Assembly (NCBI RefSeq): GCF_010093815.1
Contig: NW_022985554.1
Location: 1,396,999 to 1,460,998, forward strand
DNA: 64,000 bases
Direction of reading: 5' to 3'
Source: Pseudovirgaria hyperparasitica
Lineage: Eukaryota; Ascomycota; Dothideomycetes; Acrospermales; Acrospermaceae
The notes beneath the pieces were generated by a model that searched no databases, was not told the DNA's origin, and was given only the letters and a program-made list of their open reading frames with translations. Positions 44,189 through 55,841 of this stretch are shown here, in pieces (positions within the stretch are counted from its first letter, which is position 1; every line of letters starts with the position of its first letter). A program made the translations under genes and the position numbers.

Positions 44189-46895
44189 TCAGTTATCGAC
44201 GCCGTTAGAGATGCCTGAAAAATCTCCAAAAACCCTTGCTGTTTTGTCCGCAATCCATACATCGTCAAGCCTAAAATTCGTTAGCAATAATGTCTCATTT
44301 CAATGACATGCCCAGAACGTACGGCATGATGAGACTGGGATTGATAAATTTGAGTCCCTTCTCGCGTGCTTCATCGACGGTTTGGCTCCCGCCTGTAAGC
44401 ACCGTTTCAAGGCCAGGAAGGTGCTCAGATTCTCGAGTGTCACGCCCGACAGAGGGTGTGATCGAATCTTTGAGACTCTTCAGTGCTATGAAGCGCATCA
44501 ATGGTTGATATGTGCGGTTGTAGAGGTACATGAACCAGAGCGTTGCAAAGATTAGAGGAACGATACACACAGAGCGCTTCCATGCCTGGCGCAAAGCAAG
44601 TTGTCCAGCCATGGTGATTTGGAACACAAGTACTCCTACCATGGCTCTGTCGCAGATTAAGATCCACCCTCGGCCTGTAGAGTGCTGACGATGATCCATT
44701 GCGTATAGTAGCTGGTACTTGTGGACAAAATGACCGATGGTGAAATATACAAGCCCAGCTAATAGAACCATCCAGGATGACCGCAGCACGCTGTAAACTA
44801 CACATATGATGAATATGAGAATGGTTTGCGGGAGGTAGAAGCCATAGCTGAAAACGGGAGGCTGAACTAGTTCAGCGTAGTCTAAAAATGATTAGTGGGT
44901 GTTATTATCGTCGCCACTACAAGCAGGCTTGCACATACCTCGAGGAGTTTTCGCGCCCATAAGACTGATGGGATAGGTAGCAACGGCGCCAAACTCGAGT
45001 ATCCGAAATGGAAACAGTCCAAGCCCTTGTAATATTATAAAATTGGTGTAGAAATTCAAGAGCTTTCTCAGAGAGTCCGCAATCAGTCGAGCTATCTCTG
45101 TGCCCTTCCTGAGCTGGTCTCCGAAGCGCTGAAGGAAGTCAATCAAACCAGACGCCGTACCTAGAAGGGTGAAGACGATGAAGAAATTGAAGAAAAGGAA
45201 GAAGAAATTCTTAGAGATGAGAGATAGTTCGACATCGCCCTGAGAGATCATGCCTTGCATGTTTGAGAGCCAGTCATATAGATATGGTACCAGCACGTTG
45301 AGAAGCGACAGGAATAGGGTTGGCAGCTGTGTATTGACGATCGAGGACAGATACTCATGCTCGGTCAATATTTTAGCCAGCTGAGGCCAAACTGCTTTGA
45401 TGGAACAGGTATTTAGGGATCCAGCGATCGGCACAAGGATACCTATCCAGAATACAGTCAGAAGGCCAATGATGCCAGTGATAGACCATGCTCTAGTCAT
45501 GCGCTTAGAGCGTGGTAGATACGTATTTTGCCAGACCACATCAGAAGGCGCCGGACTAGTATTTGCTGTGAATCGCAGTGGTGCGGGATCCAGCACGGCT
45601 TGCACAGCCATTTGGCAACTGGCAACGCTATCCATGGTGACAAAGGCCAGAGGGGTCGCCTCAAATTCCTTCTTCCGCAAGTCTCGAATCTCCTCGTCAA
45701 GCCTATGTAAGGTCTGCTCGTAGTAATCGATAGCGTCCACGTTCCGGTAGCGCAATTTCAAGGGTCGCCCGTACCATATCTTTGCCAGTGGACGCGTACG
45801 TCCATAAGGCACGGCACGGGAATTTCGTGGTACCGAGTCGTGCAAGAGATGACTGTGCTCTCCATCTTCCTGAACTTCGATGCTTGGACCGGGCGGAGGA
45901 GGTTGTGATATGGGTAACGTTTCGAGGTTACGCTCAATTCTGCGATGACCCAAGTAGACTGTCCAAGCCTCCTCAAGTCGTCGCAACGTGCTCATCCGTT
46001 CAATCATTGTCTTGTCAAGCTCTTTCCAGTTCTTGCATAGCGTAACGCTTTCTACCTGTCCAATTTCTAGGTTCTCGATGAACTCCTTGATCTTTGCTTC
46101 GCTTCTATACTCAGGGGGTATGCCAGACAAGCGGATTGTACGATCGGTGATCGTCGTTTGGCTGCCTAGGTATTTCTGACGTATATCGATTATCTTTCGG
46201 GTCTCAGCAACGATCAGCCACATTGCCAAAACCGTGAACCCATATGCGAAGACCAAATACATCCACAAGTAGTCGCTGGTGTATTCTCCTGTGTAGCTGT
46301 CAAGAGTGTGGAAATATCCTTCACCACGTCGATGTAGCCCGGTGTGTTCGATCGAGTTGTTGTTACCAGTCTCATTCTTCTTAGGTGGATGGTCCTCATC
46401 CGGATTGACGTCGTGCACCGGTTTAATGACTGCAACGGCGAAGAAGAGTGTGATTACTAGGAACTTGATGGCCATCTTAAAGAAAGCCAGGAACTAGAAA
46501 CCTCGTCAGCGAAAGGCAAGTATCGGAGTCATAGCTTGAAACGCACAACGTATGCATCTAGACCTGCAGAAGCAAGAACTTCCTCCTCTGTGATCCTCCA
46601 CAGCGCGGGTATCCATCCGAAGAGAGAATCCGGGAGTTCTGGGAGGGACGTTGCTTGGTCGTTTTGTTTCTTTCGCGCCGCGTATAAAGTTTTCCACCTC
46701 GGTCGCATGACCTAGAAAGATAGTTAGTTTACTGCGTATATGATCACACAAATTCACTGGTACACTTACGCAGAAGGAAAGGAATGCCGTGAACCCTAGA
46801 GCCAAAGAGAGAATGATTTGTATAGTAGCATCGCGAGGTTTCTTGGTCCCCCAAAGGTCTTGGTCGGGATCCACATCCTTACAGATATCATGCAT
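44189..46895 (-). CDS. CSC1/OSCA-like calcium-permeable channel or scramblase (DUF221, Rsn1/Phm7 type)
   Basis: Member of the TMEM16-related OSCA/TMEM63 family, expected in plasma or vacuolar membrane as a stress-gated cation channel. Five exons (46895-46770, 46711-46550, 46493-44939, 44881-44308, 44270-44189) give 832 residues. The N-terminal TM block (ATIQIILSLALGFTAFLSFC) is followed by RPRWKTLYAARKKQ and FGWIPALWRITEEEVLASAG. Next come the cytosolic RRM-like domain (IRLSGIPPEYRSEAKIKEFI, then FVTMDSVASCQMAVQ), ENTYLP-type WQNTYLPRSKRMTRAWSITG and the RSN1_7TM core (NVLVPYLYDWLSNMQGMISQ, LFPFRILEFGAVATYPISLM). The start at 46895 begins MHDICKDVDPDQDLWG; the frame stays open upstream to 47024 but reads unlike the family. 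It is divergent from PCH2, with 424 bases between starts. Confidence 0.93.
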
Positions 46896-47319
46896 AATGC
46901 GTCTCTTGTAGAATCGTCTCCGGTTGCATCTGGAGATATTGGTATACTTGGGCCGTAAATATTGTCGCGATGAGTGATGTGCGGCGCGTCCAGTGGTGAC
47001 GATTCCGTACTTGGACTGTTCCAATAAGGGTCAATGTGATAAGGAGCCCACCAACTCCGCAAATTCAAGGACTCTGAAGCCAGCAACGTCACCATAGTGT
47101 CAGGAGAAAGGCGCTGTACTACATACTTAGACCTCGTCAGAATTCATATATGTACGTAGTTGCTGCTTCGAACTATCAAAGTGTGTAATCACAAGGTGTG
47201 GCTCACAATATTGATGATATCACTCCTCGGTGAACGCTCCGTAGTAGAGTGAAACTACGCCCAACTGGCTGAGCACAATCTTACTTTGATGCTCGTCACT
47301 ACTCGTTCTCACGCCAATC
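46896..47319. promoter_or_regulatory. Shared divergent promoter region, CSC1-like / PCH2
   Basis: 424 bases separate the two start codons on opposite strands. No motif was recognised. If CSC1 begins at an upstream codon the shared region is shorter. Confidence 0.45.
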
Positions 47320-48911
47320 ATGTCGACAAATGAGACATCGTTCAAGCCTGCGTTGCATGTTGAATGCCGTATGCGAGATACCGATGGCTTTGTCAGACCT
47401 GATCGGGTCCGTTCGAGGCAAATCCAGATGTTAAGATGAACAGCACCAAACTAATACGCAACACCATATAGGTCCGTGAGGAAGTCACCGAATGGATATG
47501 TGAGAATTTTATCAGTCTGAGAATCGATCAGAGGCTTGAAAACTATGGTCAGCAAGTGCAGTGAGTTCATCTTCAACTCATTGACATGACTGCAGAGGAA
47601 CTGAATCACGGCGGCGCCATCCAGTCAATAAGCGTTGTTGGCTTTTCTGGTGTACAGGAGGATTCCTTATTCCATCGACTTGCCGACGTCCAACTCGACG
47701 TCCAAGCTTACATGCTTCATCCATATGTGGTTGATGACCATGTCAGTGAAGTAAGACCAGGACAGCAACATGACGACGAGCTAAAACCCAAGACACGCAC
47801 CATGCCTCTGCCAAGCGCAAATATACACGGTTTATGGGAATCGTAAGTCATGTAGGTGTGAACAAAAAATCATACTAAACTTCGTAGACTAATATACGAG
47901 TCGGATTTTCCTAACAAACTTCTTAGGTTCACAACAAGAATGGGTATTGTAATATATTGGCTGAACTGCATTCGCGAGCTGACTAGCAAAGTATCAATGA
48001 CGAAAAGCCAGCGATTGGACCCAAACATTGTCAGCTGGAATCACTTGGTTCTGCTTTACGGTCCACCCGGGACGGGGAAGAGTTCTTTGTCACGGGCTCT
48101 TGCGCACAAGCTCACCATTCGCCTGGGAAAGTACTTCTTACGCGGGAAACTCGTTGAGGTCGATCCGCAGTCTCTGTTCAGCAGGTACTTTGGTGAGAGT
48201 GGACAGCTCGTGGCGCAAATCTTTGAACAGATCAACGCAATGGCTGACGATGAGGCTTGCCTTATCTGCGTAGTCATCGATGAAGTCGAAACATTGACCA
48301 GCCCTCGCGAGAGAGCTGCCACGGGAAACGAATGTGGTGATGCATTGCGTGCGACAAATCAGCTACTCACCTGCATTGACGCCCTGCGTCACCGCCCAAA
48401 CATTGTACTCTTCTGTACTAGCAACATGTTGCAAGCAATCGATTCAGCCTTTGTGGACCGCATTGACATCAAGCAGCTTGTTCCTAATCCATGTCCAAGA
48501 GCAATCTACGAAATCTTTCGCACTTGCATAAACGAGCTCCTCCGCACGGGAGTTCTTGTACCCAGTAAGAGTAATAACGAGGACCCGAACCTTAATATGA
48601 GGCCAGAATCTCCACTAAGCCAGTCTGTACATGATTTTGTTTTAATTGAACCTATCTCGATTCCAAGATTCGCGGAGATGGAAATTCGCCTTTACGACCA
48701 GCCGCATGCTCCAGCACGAAAGTTATGGATAATATCGCAAAAGGCAGATGGGCTGAGCGGTCGCACACTACGAAAGCTTCCCTTCCTGGCTCTCGCTCTC
48801 TATACCTTCACCGAGCCAAGTACGATCCATGAAGGTCTCTATGCACTATCTCTAGCCGTTGAACATGAACTTCGCGCCTACAATCCCCACGACACTGACT
48901 TGAGTGACTGA
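47320..48911 (+). CDS. PCH2: Pch2/TRIP13 AAA+ ATPase
   Basis: Hexameric remodeller of HORMA-domain proteins; it serves meiotic checkpoint control and, in animals, the spindle checkpoint. Four exons (47320-47406, 47472-47547, 47596-47842, 47888-48911) give 477 residues, near the family's usual 430-560. The N-terminal domain begins MSTNETSFKPALHVECRMRD, and LHVE is typical of the family. The large ATPase domain has Walker A GPPGTGKS at about 195-202, the substrate-loop region LVEVDPQSLFSRYFGESGQL, Walker B VVIDEVE at about 265-271 and sensor-like NIVLFCTSNMLQ followed by AFVDRIDIK with the Arg finger region. Exon 2 ends after a single base of the Glu codon, and the join NYEEL is smooth. In sordarian and dothideomycete fungi it is usually low-expressed and meiotic. 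Confidence 0.94.
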
Positions 48912-49139
48912 AATCAACGAACAAGAAGCAGGACCATGTGCGGGTCATATTATGATCTCGTATCGAAGAGATACGTGCGTACATCTGGTCCAAAACACAG
49001 ATATCGGAACCTCGCTATCATAATCGAACTATTAGTCACAGTTGTTCCCCATTGGGACTGAATGTACCAACGTGTTACACAGGACCGAAAAGAACGCAGG
49101 CATAACAAGGATTTAAGGGTTTTGACCATGTATAGTGTT

Positions 49140-50351
49140 TCATTGCACGAGTCGAGCAGCCCTTCCTACGCTGCGCGTCTCGAAGAGTTCTATCAGACCC
49201 GCTCCAACACATTCTTCTAAGATCCATTCGAAACATAGACCATTAAAGCTTTTCCACTTCTTGGTCCTGGCTGGCAACACGCCTGTGAATTCACCTCTCA
49301 TTTTCTTTGCTGATCCAGGGGCATCGGCTGTGCCGCCATCCCATCGCTCACGCAACATGTCCAAAGGGGCTTCTTTATACTTCGAAGTCTTCGAGATGAG
49401 CGATAAGAGGTGTGTACGGGCTTCTACGATGAGTTTCAATAGTGGACCAGTATTGGGTAGCGCGTAATTGTATTGTGCGCTCCGTGACGCGTTCGAAGAG
49501 CTTTTTTGAACGACACCGCTTGCACTGCCTCCACTGCTCACGAAGGCACCAGATCCACCTACAGCCTCTACTGCACCTGATGCTGATTTATGTCCTACGG
49601 ATGATAATGAGGTCAATGTACTGAAGGTTCCTGTTCCTGGGCGGAAGTATGTATCCATGATGGTTGATCTGCTTTGTGTCGATGACGTTAGAAAGCCAGT
49701 AGACGTCAGCGCCGACGCTTCACTGGGACTCAAAGAAGTTGCAGAGATACTGAGCGACGTGGAATTTGTTCTCAGAAGGCTGATGTACTTCTCTTGTATG
49801 TCCGTTGCGAGATGTGGATCTCCCCGAACACGCTTTTCCCACTGCGGGACTAACACGAGGCCTTCGCCTACATTGGACGCTCCTGCACCACGGTTTGGGA
49901 CGATAAGCTTTCGCACAATACCTGCTTGCGATAGCTCAGCGATCTCACGATCAGCGCGTGTGATTGACCGTGAGAGTGCGTGTATATGTGCTATTGTGAC
50001 TATGGGTGGGAGGTTCTTCCTGTAATTTAGGACTTCCGCTATTCGCGTCGAGTTCATGCCGGATCCTCTTTCTGGTATCTCATCGAACATGCGCCGATGG
50101 ATATTCTCTGTGAATTGTGCGACATCTCGCAGACTTAGATCGGATGCCAGTGAGGCAATCACCCCTGTATCATCAAGTGGGTCCTCGAATATGTCATCGC
50201 CCTCGTCACGCTTGGTAGAAAGCTTAGACGACTGCTTTGGTAATGAAGGCTTGCGACGGCGGGCCGAGGAGAACGGTGAAGATGAGGAGCGGCGTAGGAT
50301 AGAGGAGCGCTTTTTCTTGACTTTGGAAGACTGCGCACCTGTGACGAGCAT
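49140..50351 (-). CDS. STK19 family winged-helix protein
   Basis: Named after human STK19, now regarded as a DNA-binding winged-helix factor in transcription-coupled repair and not a kinase. A single frame of 403 residues from ATG 50351. The basic Ser-rich N-tail (KVKKKRSSILRRSSSS) suggests nuclear entry. Conserved blocks follow: NYRKNLPPIVTIAHIHALSR, then ADREIAELSQAGIVRKLIVP and GEGLVLVPQWEKRV. The C-terminal domain starts at about residue 300 (GPLLKLIVEARTHLLSLISK) and ends WILEECVGAGLIELFETRSV. A Ser/Thr-rich loop of about 80 residues (SLSISATSLSPSEASALTST) separates the two halves and seems longer than in animals. It is divergent from MPC1, with 294 bases between starts. Confidence 0.88.
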   Translation of the reverse strand: MLVTGAQSSKVKKKRSSILRRSSSSPFSSARRRKPSLPKQSSKLSTKRDEGDDIFEDPLDDTGVIASLASDLSLRDVAQFTENIHRRMFDEIPERGSGMNSTRIAEVLNYRKNLPPIVTIAHIHALSRSITRADREIAELSQAGIVRKLIVPNRGAGASNVGEGLVLVPQWEKRVRGDPHLATDIQEKYISLLRTNSTSLSISATSLSPSEASALTSTGFLTSSTQSRSTIMDTYFRPGTGTFSTLTSLSSVGHKSASGAVEAVGGSGAFVSSGGSASGVVQKSSSNASRSAQYNYALPNTGPLLKLIVEARTHLLSLISKTSKYKEAPLDMLRERWDGGTADAPGSAKKMRGEFTGVLPARTKKWKSFNGLCFEWILEECVGAGLIELFETRSVGRAARLVQ

Positions 50352-50645
50352 CCTTGGGTACAGATGGGAGCGTATGTTGGGTGGCGAAATCTAGGTGGTT
50401 GCTTGCCAGTACTTTACATAGGATTCGACCTTGGAAGGTAAACATGGGAGCTTATTTATTATTCAGGCTGCCAGGCAGTTAAACCACGTTACCCTACTTG
50501 GATAGCGCGCCGGCCTACTGGGCTCCGGCCGGACCTCCCAAACTTTGAAAGGTCCGCCAGTGGAGGTAACGGGAATCTTCATAGCTCCGCAACCAGCAGC
50601 AAAGTTTCACGATACTTGATCAATTTCCATAACAAATTGTTCAAC
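50352..50645. promoter_or_regulatory. Shared divergent promoter, STK19 / MPC1
   Basis: Only 294 bases separate the start codons on opposite strands, so both promoters must overlap or abut here. A G/C-rich palindrome-like patch (GCCGGCCTACTGGGCTCCGG) is at about 50510-50529. Confidence 0.55.
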
Positions 50646-51351
50646 ATGGCGGCTGCGATAAAAGCTCTGAACGCAAAGATACGGTCTAATCCGGTCTCTA
50701 ACTACCTATGCTCCACTCGTAAGTCTTCCCAACACTCTCAGAGAGTCGTGTGAGCTCCGATTCCCCGAGCTCGTACAAGCCGTTATGAAGCCTGCGATCT
50801 CACTGTCGAGGCAATTGGAACATATCACTGACTGTATGTCGTGTAGACTTCTGGGGCCCTGCCTCAAACTTTGGTATTCCTATCGCCGCAGTTATGGATA
50901 CGCAAAAAGACCCTGAATAGTAAGCTCCGGACGACAACTACACCAAAAGAGCTGTGCTAAATGTGCAACGCAGTATCTCGGGACCTATGACCGTCGCTTT
51001 GATGGGATACTCTGCTGTCTTCATGCGCTATGCTCTCGCAGTTACCCCAAGGAATTACCTCCTCTTCGGCTGCCATGTCGTCAACTTCAGCGCACAAACG
51101 ACGCAGGGATACAGATATGCGAACTGGTGGAAGTAAGATTTAGAATCCAGTCTAGAAGGCTTGACTAATCAATGACCAGCTTTGGCGGACGGGAAAAGGC
51201 TATGGAGGAGAGGGCAAAGAGCGGCATTGATGCCGCCGTGAACACTGCGAAGGAGACTGCAAGCGATGCCTCTGCAAAGATCAAGGGTGCTGCGAATGAC
51301 GCCAGTGCTAAGGCACATGAGGCTGTTGATAAGATTGTAGGGAAGAAATAA
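50646..51351 (+). CDS. MPC1: Mitochondrial pyruvate carrier subunit 1, with C-terminal extension
   Basis: Inner-membrane subunit that with an Mpc2-type partner imports pyruvate into the matrix. Four exons (50646-50718, 50847-50919, 50974-51132, 51180-51351) give 158 residues. The core is diagnostic: [20 protein letters not shown], then [20 protein letters not shown] and [20 protein letters not shown], ending [16 protein letters not shown], as in Mpc1. After this comes an extra tail of about 50 residues (for example [40 protein letters not shown]) that is Ala/Lys/Asp-rich and looks like an amphipathic LEA-like helix. Human MPC1 is 109 residues and yeast 130, so the tail is longer than usual. 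The Mpc2-type partner is not in the window. Confidence 0.95.
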
Positions 51352-52881
51352 GTGTGGATTATATAGACTTAGGACAGGGAAATCCTCAACTGAACTCATC
51401 TATCTCACATCTTATAACGGTATAAGGACACATTCACTATCGTCTTTCAATCAGTTTTTGTCGTTCTTCTTCCCATTTTGACCTACTCAGACGTGTTGAC
51501 TCATATAGGGTTTTACACCCCTTTAGGCTGCTGTTATCGAACAGCCGATCAATCAACACGGCGGTAAGTCTACATAAACACACTTAACGTATGGGATATG
51601 CGCGTCAGACATTCGGCAAATCGTATACAAGGTCTATTACACCCTCAGCGAGTTAAATTCATTCACGACAACATCAATCCGCGTGGATCTCGCTGAATCG
51701 ATTCCGCCCTCCGACCCATGGTTTTTCAAAGCAGCGGTCAAGAGGATTTCCGCAAATTCCGAGGGATCATATGAGGTAGTTATGAAGTAACCACAGCAAT
51801 AGAACTTCTGACTATCCGTCCCATCTTCTTGATCTACTCAGTCTCATTAACGAGCACATGATCACCTGAAACTCATGCCACCCGTCCCAGTCAAAGACAT
51901 TCCCGATACAGAACATCCTACGCCATCTGGAACTTCAATTCGGGGGTAATCACCGCATCACAACGCACTTCAAGCATCTCTCCCCCTCCCCCCCCCGGGC
52001 ATCAAAGAAGCATCCTCTACACCACGCATTCTCCGATTCCCGCTGCTAGGTAATGACTAACTCTCAATATTCCCATAACAACAATGGACAACCCCTGAAG
52101 CGTCCACAGAGCGTATATGGTGGTCACCACAACATCACACTATCAGACCATACTCGCTCTGATCGTGTTTATAAAGACGAGCATATTCGAAAGGCCAGTC
52201 AACATGCTCCATCCAAATTTGAATCTCGCATAGTACTTATGTAATGAACGAGCGTAAGCATACATCTAGCAACACGACGAAGGATTTGAGTGAGATGACT
52301 TAAGGTCTCCAGGAATCGACCGAGGGGAAAAGAGACGCTGCTTGTGATTCGAGTCGTTATCTAACCGAACACACGCGGGTGCTAATGTGACTTCAGGCGG
52401 AGCGTCGGAAGCTGGTTGGCCATCTCATCGCTGTTCTCCGTGATGCCCACAAGCTGCAGATCATGTATCTACTCGTTATGCCAGCTAGGAAACGTCGACA
52501 CGAGAGCAGTGTTTGGGGAAATAGAGGGAGAGAGGCGGAAAGACAGTCACATAGCCCTTCCAGTTAAGTGGGCGACCAGAGGACGGTAGGGCAATGCTAC
52601 TACGATGGTGGTAACTATATACTTAGTCTATGTCTCTTATATGTAAGGACATAATTCTTAACATAGCCACAAGCAAGTCTTATTGGTGTTAGACCAGTGG
52701 TTGATCTGTGCCCGATACCTGCAAATATTCGGGCCATTTGATTTTCGATTCATATCATGTCATATGAAGACCAAACTCCTGATATCCTGTGACATGTAAA
52801 CACATACGCTATGCTACCGAGTCGTACAAACAAGATCCAGGTAATTAGAGAGCGGCAAAATCTATGAGCGGCTGTTTGGGG
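51352..52881. other. Long gene-free stretch
   Basis: About 1.5 kb. It is the convergent space between MPC1 and the polymerase delta gene. A single frame at 52053-52244 is too short and unlike any protein I know. No RNA gene or repeat was seen. Confidence 0.45.
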
Positions 52882-54584
52882 CTAATGGTCTTTGCAAAAT
52901 ATCTCAAATTGTACTGTTTCCACTTGCAAACTCTCCATATCTAGCAAGACAAGTTGCCCAGTCTCTCTGAATTTAGGAACCGCGATCAGTGTCACTTGCT
53001 GGCCTAATGGCCCTTCGATGACAGTGGTCTCGAGACGTGGCTGGTTGCCAACGAAATATACATGCGGACATTCGGTAATCAGTAGCGGGTCATCATCTTG
53101 AAATGGGTAGCACCCTACGTCAAAATTAGCGTGGCGGAGTTGCGTCTGGCTTTTGAGAACTCACACAAGGTATCAGGAGCAGTAGGAGCATTGCACCTCC
53201 ACCTCAGGAGGTTTTCCATCATCTCCAGCCTGTCATCACCAGGGACATATTTGAAGAGATCGTCTATCGGCTGGCCGCCTGTACCTAGAAAACGATAACC
53301 GTCTATATCACCTTCCCAAGGGTTCGTGACACTATGGAGCCATCCAGGGGGCGCGTTGCTCTCGGCCGGTGGGGAGGCATACGCTCGACTTTGTGGGAAC
53401 AGAGCGGCATGGAGTGGTTGTTGAGGTATTGCTACATTCGCGGGGTCCGTGGCTCCTGGGATGAGAGTCACTGGAAGAGACGGTAAGAGTGCTGCGAGGA
53501 AATCATCTAGGAACTCCGTGGGTGAAGCATTGTATCGTGAGGCATCATAACCATATTTCTTCACGCCTTTCTTCGACGCGACGTCTTCTCTAGATGGGAT
53601 GGGCGAAGCGTTGGCGATTGAATTCCCGGCTATGATAAGCCTTGATATGCTCGCTGCTTGGGTCCGTTCCGATTCGTTAATTGACTCCCCAAGTAGATAT
53701 TCCAGGAGAAGATCAGGCAACAAAGGATCATTTGCATCTCCACTCATGGAAAGCCCACTGACGATGGCGACTTTACCAGCTTTGGGGCGTTGCTGCTTCA
53801 CTTTCTTGCCAGCGACTGCTAGAGCCGCGTCATCACCCTCCCACCTGTCTGGCTGTCTTGGGAGATCTGCGTACTTCGTTTCGATCACTTCGAATAAACC
53901 ATCTGCATTCTCGCTCCCTAACGCTGCTATGATAGTTCCAGTAACCAAGTTGGATGAGAGGAGCTCTCCTGTCATGCGTAGACGTCCCGATTCGTCTTCC
54001 AGCATCCTTTCCTCTCCGCCGATCTGGGATATGTACTTTTCCCGGGGTGGTGGTGCAGCTATCCAGTGCTAAGGAATCGTAAGATGAGAAATAAGTCGCC
54101 GCTTCTTTTATTCGCGTACCTCTTTCGATATATCGTCCAATACATTTGGCTTCAATGTCATCTCCATGAACACAGTGCCGACCACCCAGCAGAGCTCTCC
54201 TTGCCGTACATCCAGGACTCTTTCCACTCTCCTAGGAGTTTCGTCACCTAACTTGCCACGAGTGAGTCCTTGCTGTATGCGGAAGCTTAAGTTTCTTCGG
54301 CTTTACCTTGAAGTCTGCCCACTCTTCGGCGGCGATTTTTTCAACATCCCTTTTCAGTTGTGCTAATCGCACAAAGTACATGTCCGCATACTGTTGTTGG
54401 TAATGTCTGTCCTCGCCTTTCGGGAGTACGAATCTGTTTGACGGTCTATACGAGGAAGGGACACGATCAATCTGAGAGAAGACGGCGCCTCTAGCACTTG
54501 TTAGGGTATATGCGACTTCAGATACAGGAAGATATACTTGATAGGAGCTCGAAGCAGTGCTTCTGCGTTCTCAACCAGAGCCAT
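52882..54584 (-). CDS. POL31: DNA polymerase delta small (B) subunit
   Basis: Regulatory subunit of DNA polymerase delta, also shared with polymerase zeta in yeast; essential for replication. Five exons (54584-54538, 54496-54307, 54251-54120, 54068-53165, 53114-52882) give 501 residues. Signature regions: QYADMYFVRLAQLKRDVEKI near residue 55-75, then VRQGELCWVVGTVFMEMTLKPN (OB domain). The phosphoesterase-like domain follows (GKVAIVSGLSMSG, LLPSLPVTLIPGATDPANVA, LLRWRCNAPTAPDTLWCYPF) and then CPHVYFVGNQPRLETTVIEG. The family's catalytic phosphatase residues are normally lost, so no enzymatic role is expected. Intron 4 splits the Trp codon of DTLWCYP. It precedes the nitronate monooxygenase on the same strand. 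Confidence 0.95.
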
Positions 54585-54791
54585 AGTGTAAGAGAATGGA
54601 TGCGCGGCTACTCAAGATGGCGGAATATGTATGGACTCGGCGCGCGACGCGTCGGAGCCTGAATTGGGCAGAACCACTTTAGAGGTAAAGCCTCTCCACC
54701 GCTAGCCTCGTGGGGTATCTCTCAGCCTTACTGGACTCTCAGGGCTGTTCATGTGATTCGTTTTTATTGCTCATACATACTATAATTACAT

Positions 54792-55841
54792 CTAAAGCTT
54801 GCTTGACCTCTCGCTGATATAAGTCTGCCCTAGTTTCAACATCTGAACAGCCTCCTCTACCATTTCCTCTAGGATCTGACCCGCAGGCTGTATCTCTTTG
54901 ATATATCCTGCAACTTGACCCATCAAGAACGGCATATCAACATCCTTCTCATCCTCCATATCCTGCATCATAGGAACAATTCCTTGCTCGGTGAGAGACT
55001 TGATCTTTTCGGGCTGGGCTTCCCATGAGTCAACCCAGTCATTCCGACGTACCCTCAAAGGCCTGCCACTGACAGTGAGCGTCCGCAAGGTGTCTTCAAA
55101 TGAGGCAGTAGTAACGGCTTCTTTGTGGAGCTTCGAACAGCCAGCCTCCTCCGAAGCGACGAAACGTGTGCCGACCCAGACGCCCACAGCGCCTTGCATC
55201 AGGCTACTTGCAAGTGTCCTACCGTTCGATATACCACCGGCGGCAACGACTAAGGCAGGCTTGCCGGTCATCGACGAGGTATAGTTTTTCGCCACGTCCA
55301 CCACGGCAGGTATGAGGATTGAGTTTGCAATGTCACCTGTGTGCCCACCTCCCTCTCCGCCTTGTGCACAAACGATATCGACGCCTGCCTTTAGTGCCTT
55401 GTGTGCATGTTTCGGATGACCAACCATGTTCATGATCAATATACCGGCTTCATGGAGCCTCTCAATTACATGCTTCGGAGGGACACCAACAGCGCTCACG
55501 AATAGCTTTGCTTTCTCCTTGATGATAACGTCGACAAGCTGATCCAATTGTCCATGCGTGTAGTCGTGGTTGGTTTTCCGCGCACTGCCACCGACTTGCG
55601 GAAGAGCAAGGTCGACACCAAAGGGTAGATCTTTTGATTTCAAGTTTGATTTGAGTTCATCAATGATTTCTTGCAGTTGCTGTGGCGTGTATCCAAGACC
55701 GCCGATGACACCTAGACCCCCGGCGTTGGAAACAGCTGCAGCGAGGGGTCCACCAGAGGTACGAGCCATGCCAGCCAGAATGATTGGGTACTTGATGTTA
55801 AGTAGCTGGGAAAGCTCGGTATTGAGAGCCGGAGGCGCCAT
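54792..55841 (-). CDS. Nitronate monooxygenase (2-nitropropane dioxygenase family, FMN)
   Basis: FMN-dependent oxidation of alkyl nitronates such as propionate 3-nitronate is the usual activity. A single frame of 349 residues is full length for the family. N-terminal IKYPIILAGMARTSGGPLAA and VSNAGGLGVIGGLGYTPQQL form the first half of the barrel, DIVCAQGGEGGGHTGDIA provides the conserved His region, and VVAAGGISNGRTLASSLMQG plus GAVGVWVGTRFVASEEA form the FMN phosphate site. The C-terminal part ends in a charged helix. There is no presequence or TM. The gene is intronless and lies 207 bases upstream of the start side of POL31 on the same strand. Confidence 0.93.
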   Translation of the reverse strand: MAPPALNTELSQLLNIKYPIILAGMARTSGGPLAAAVSNAGGLGVIGGLGYTPQQLQEIIDELKSNLKSKDLPFGVDLALPQVGGSARKTNHDYTHGQLDQLVDVIIKEKAKLFVSAVGVPPKHVIERLHEAGILIMNMVGHPKHAHKALKAGVDIVCAQGGEGGGHTGDIANSILIPAVVDVAKNYTSSMTGKPALVVAAGGISNGRTLASSLMQGAVGVWVGTRFVASEEAGCSKLHKEAVTTASFEDTLRTLTVSGRPLRVRRNDWVDSWEAQPEKIKSLTEQGIVPMMQDMEDEKDVDMPFLMGQVAGYIKEIQPAGQILEEMVEEAVQMLKLGQTYISERSSKL

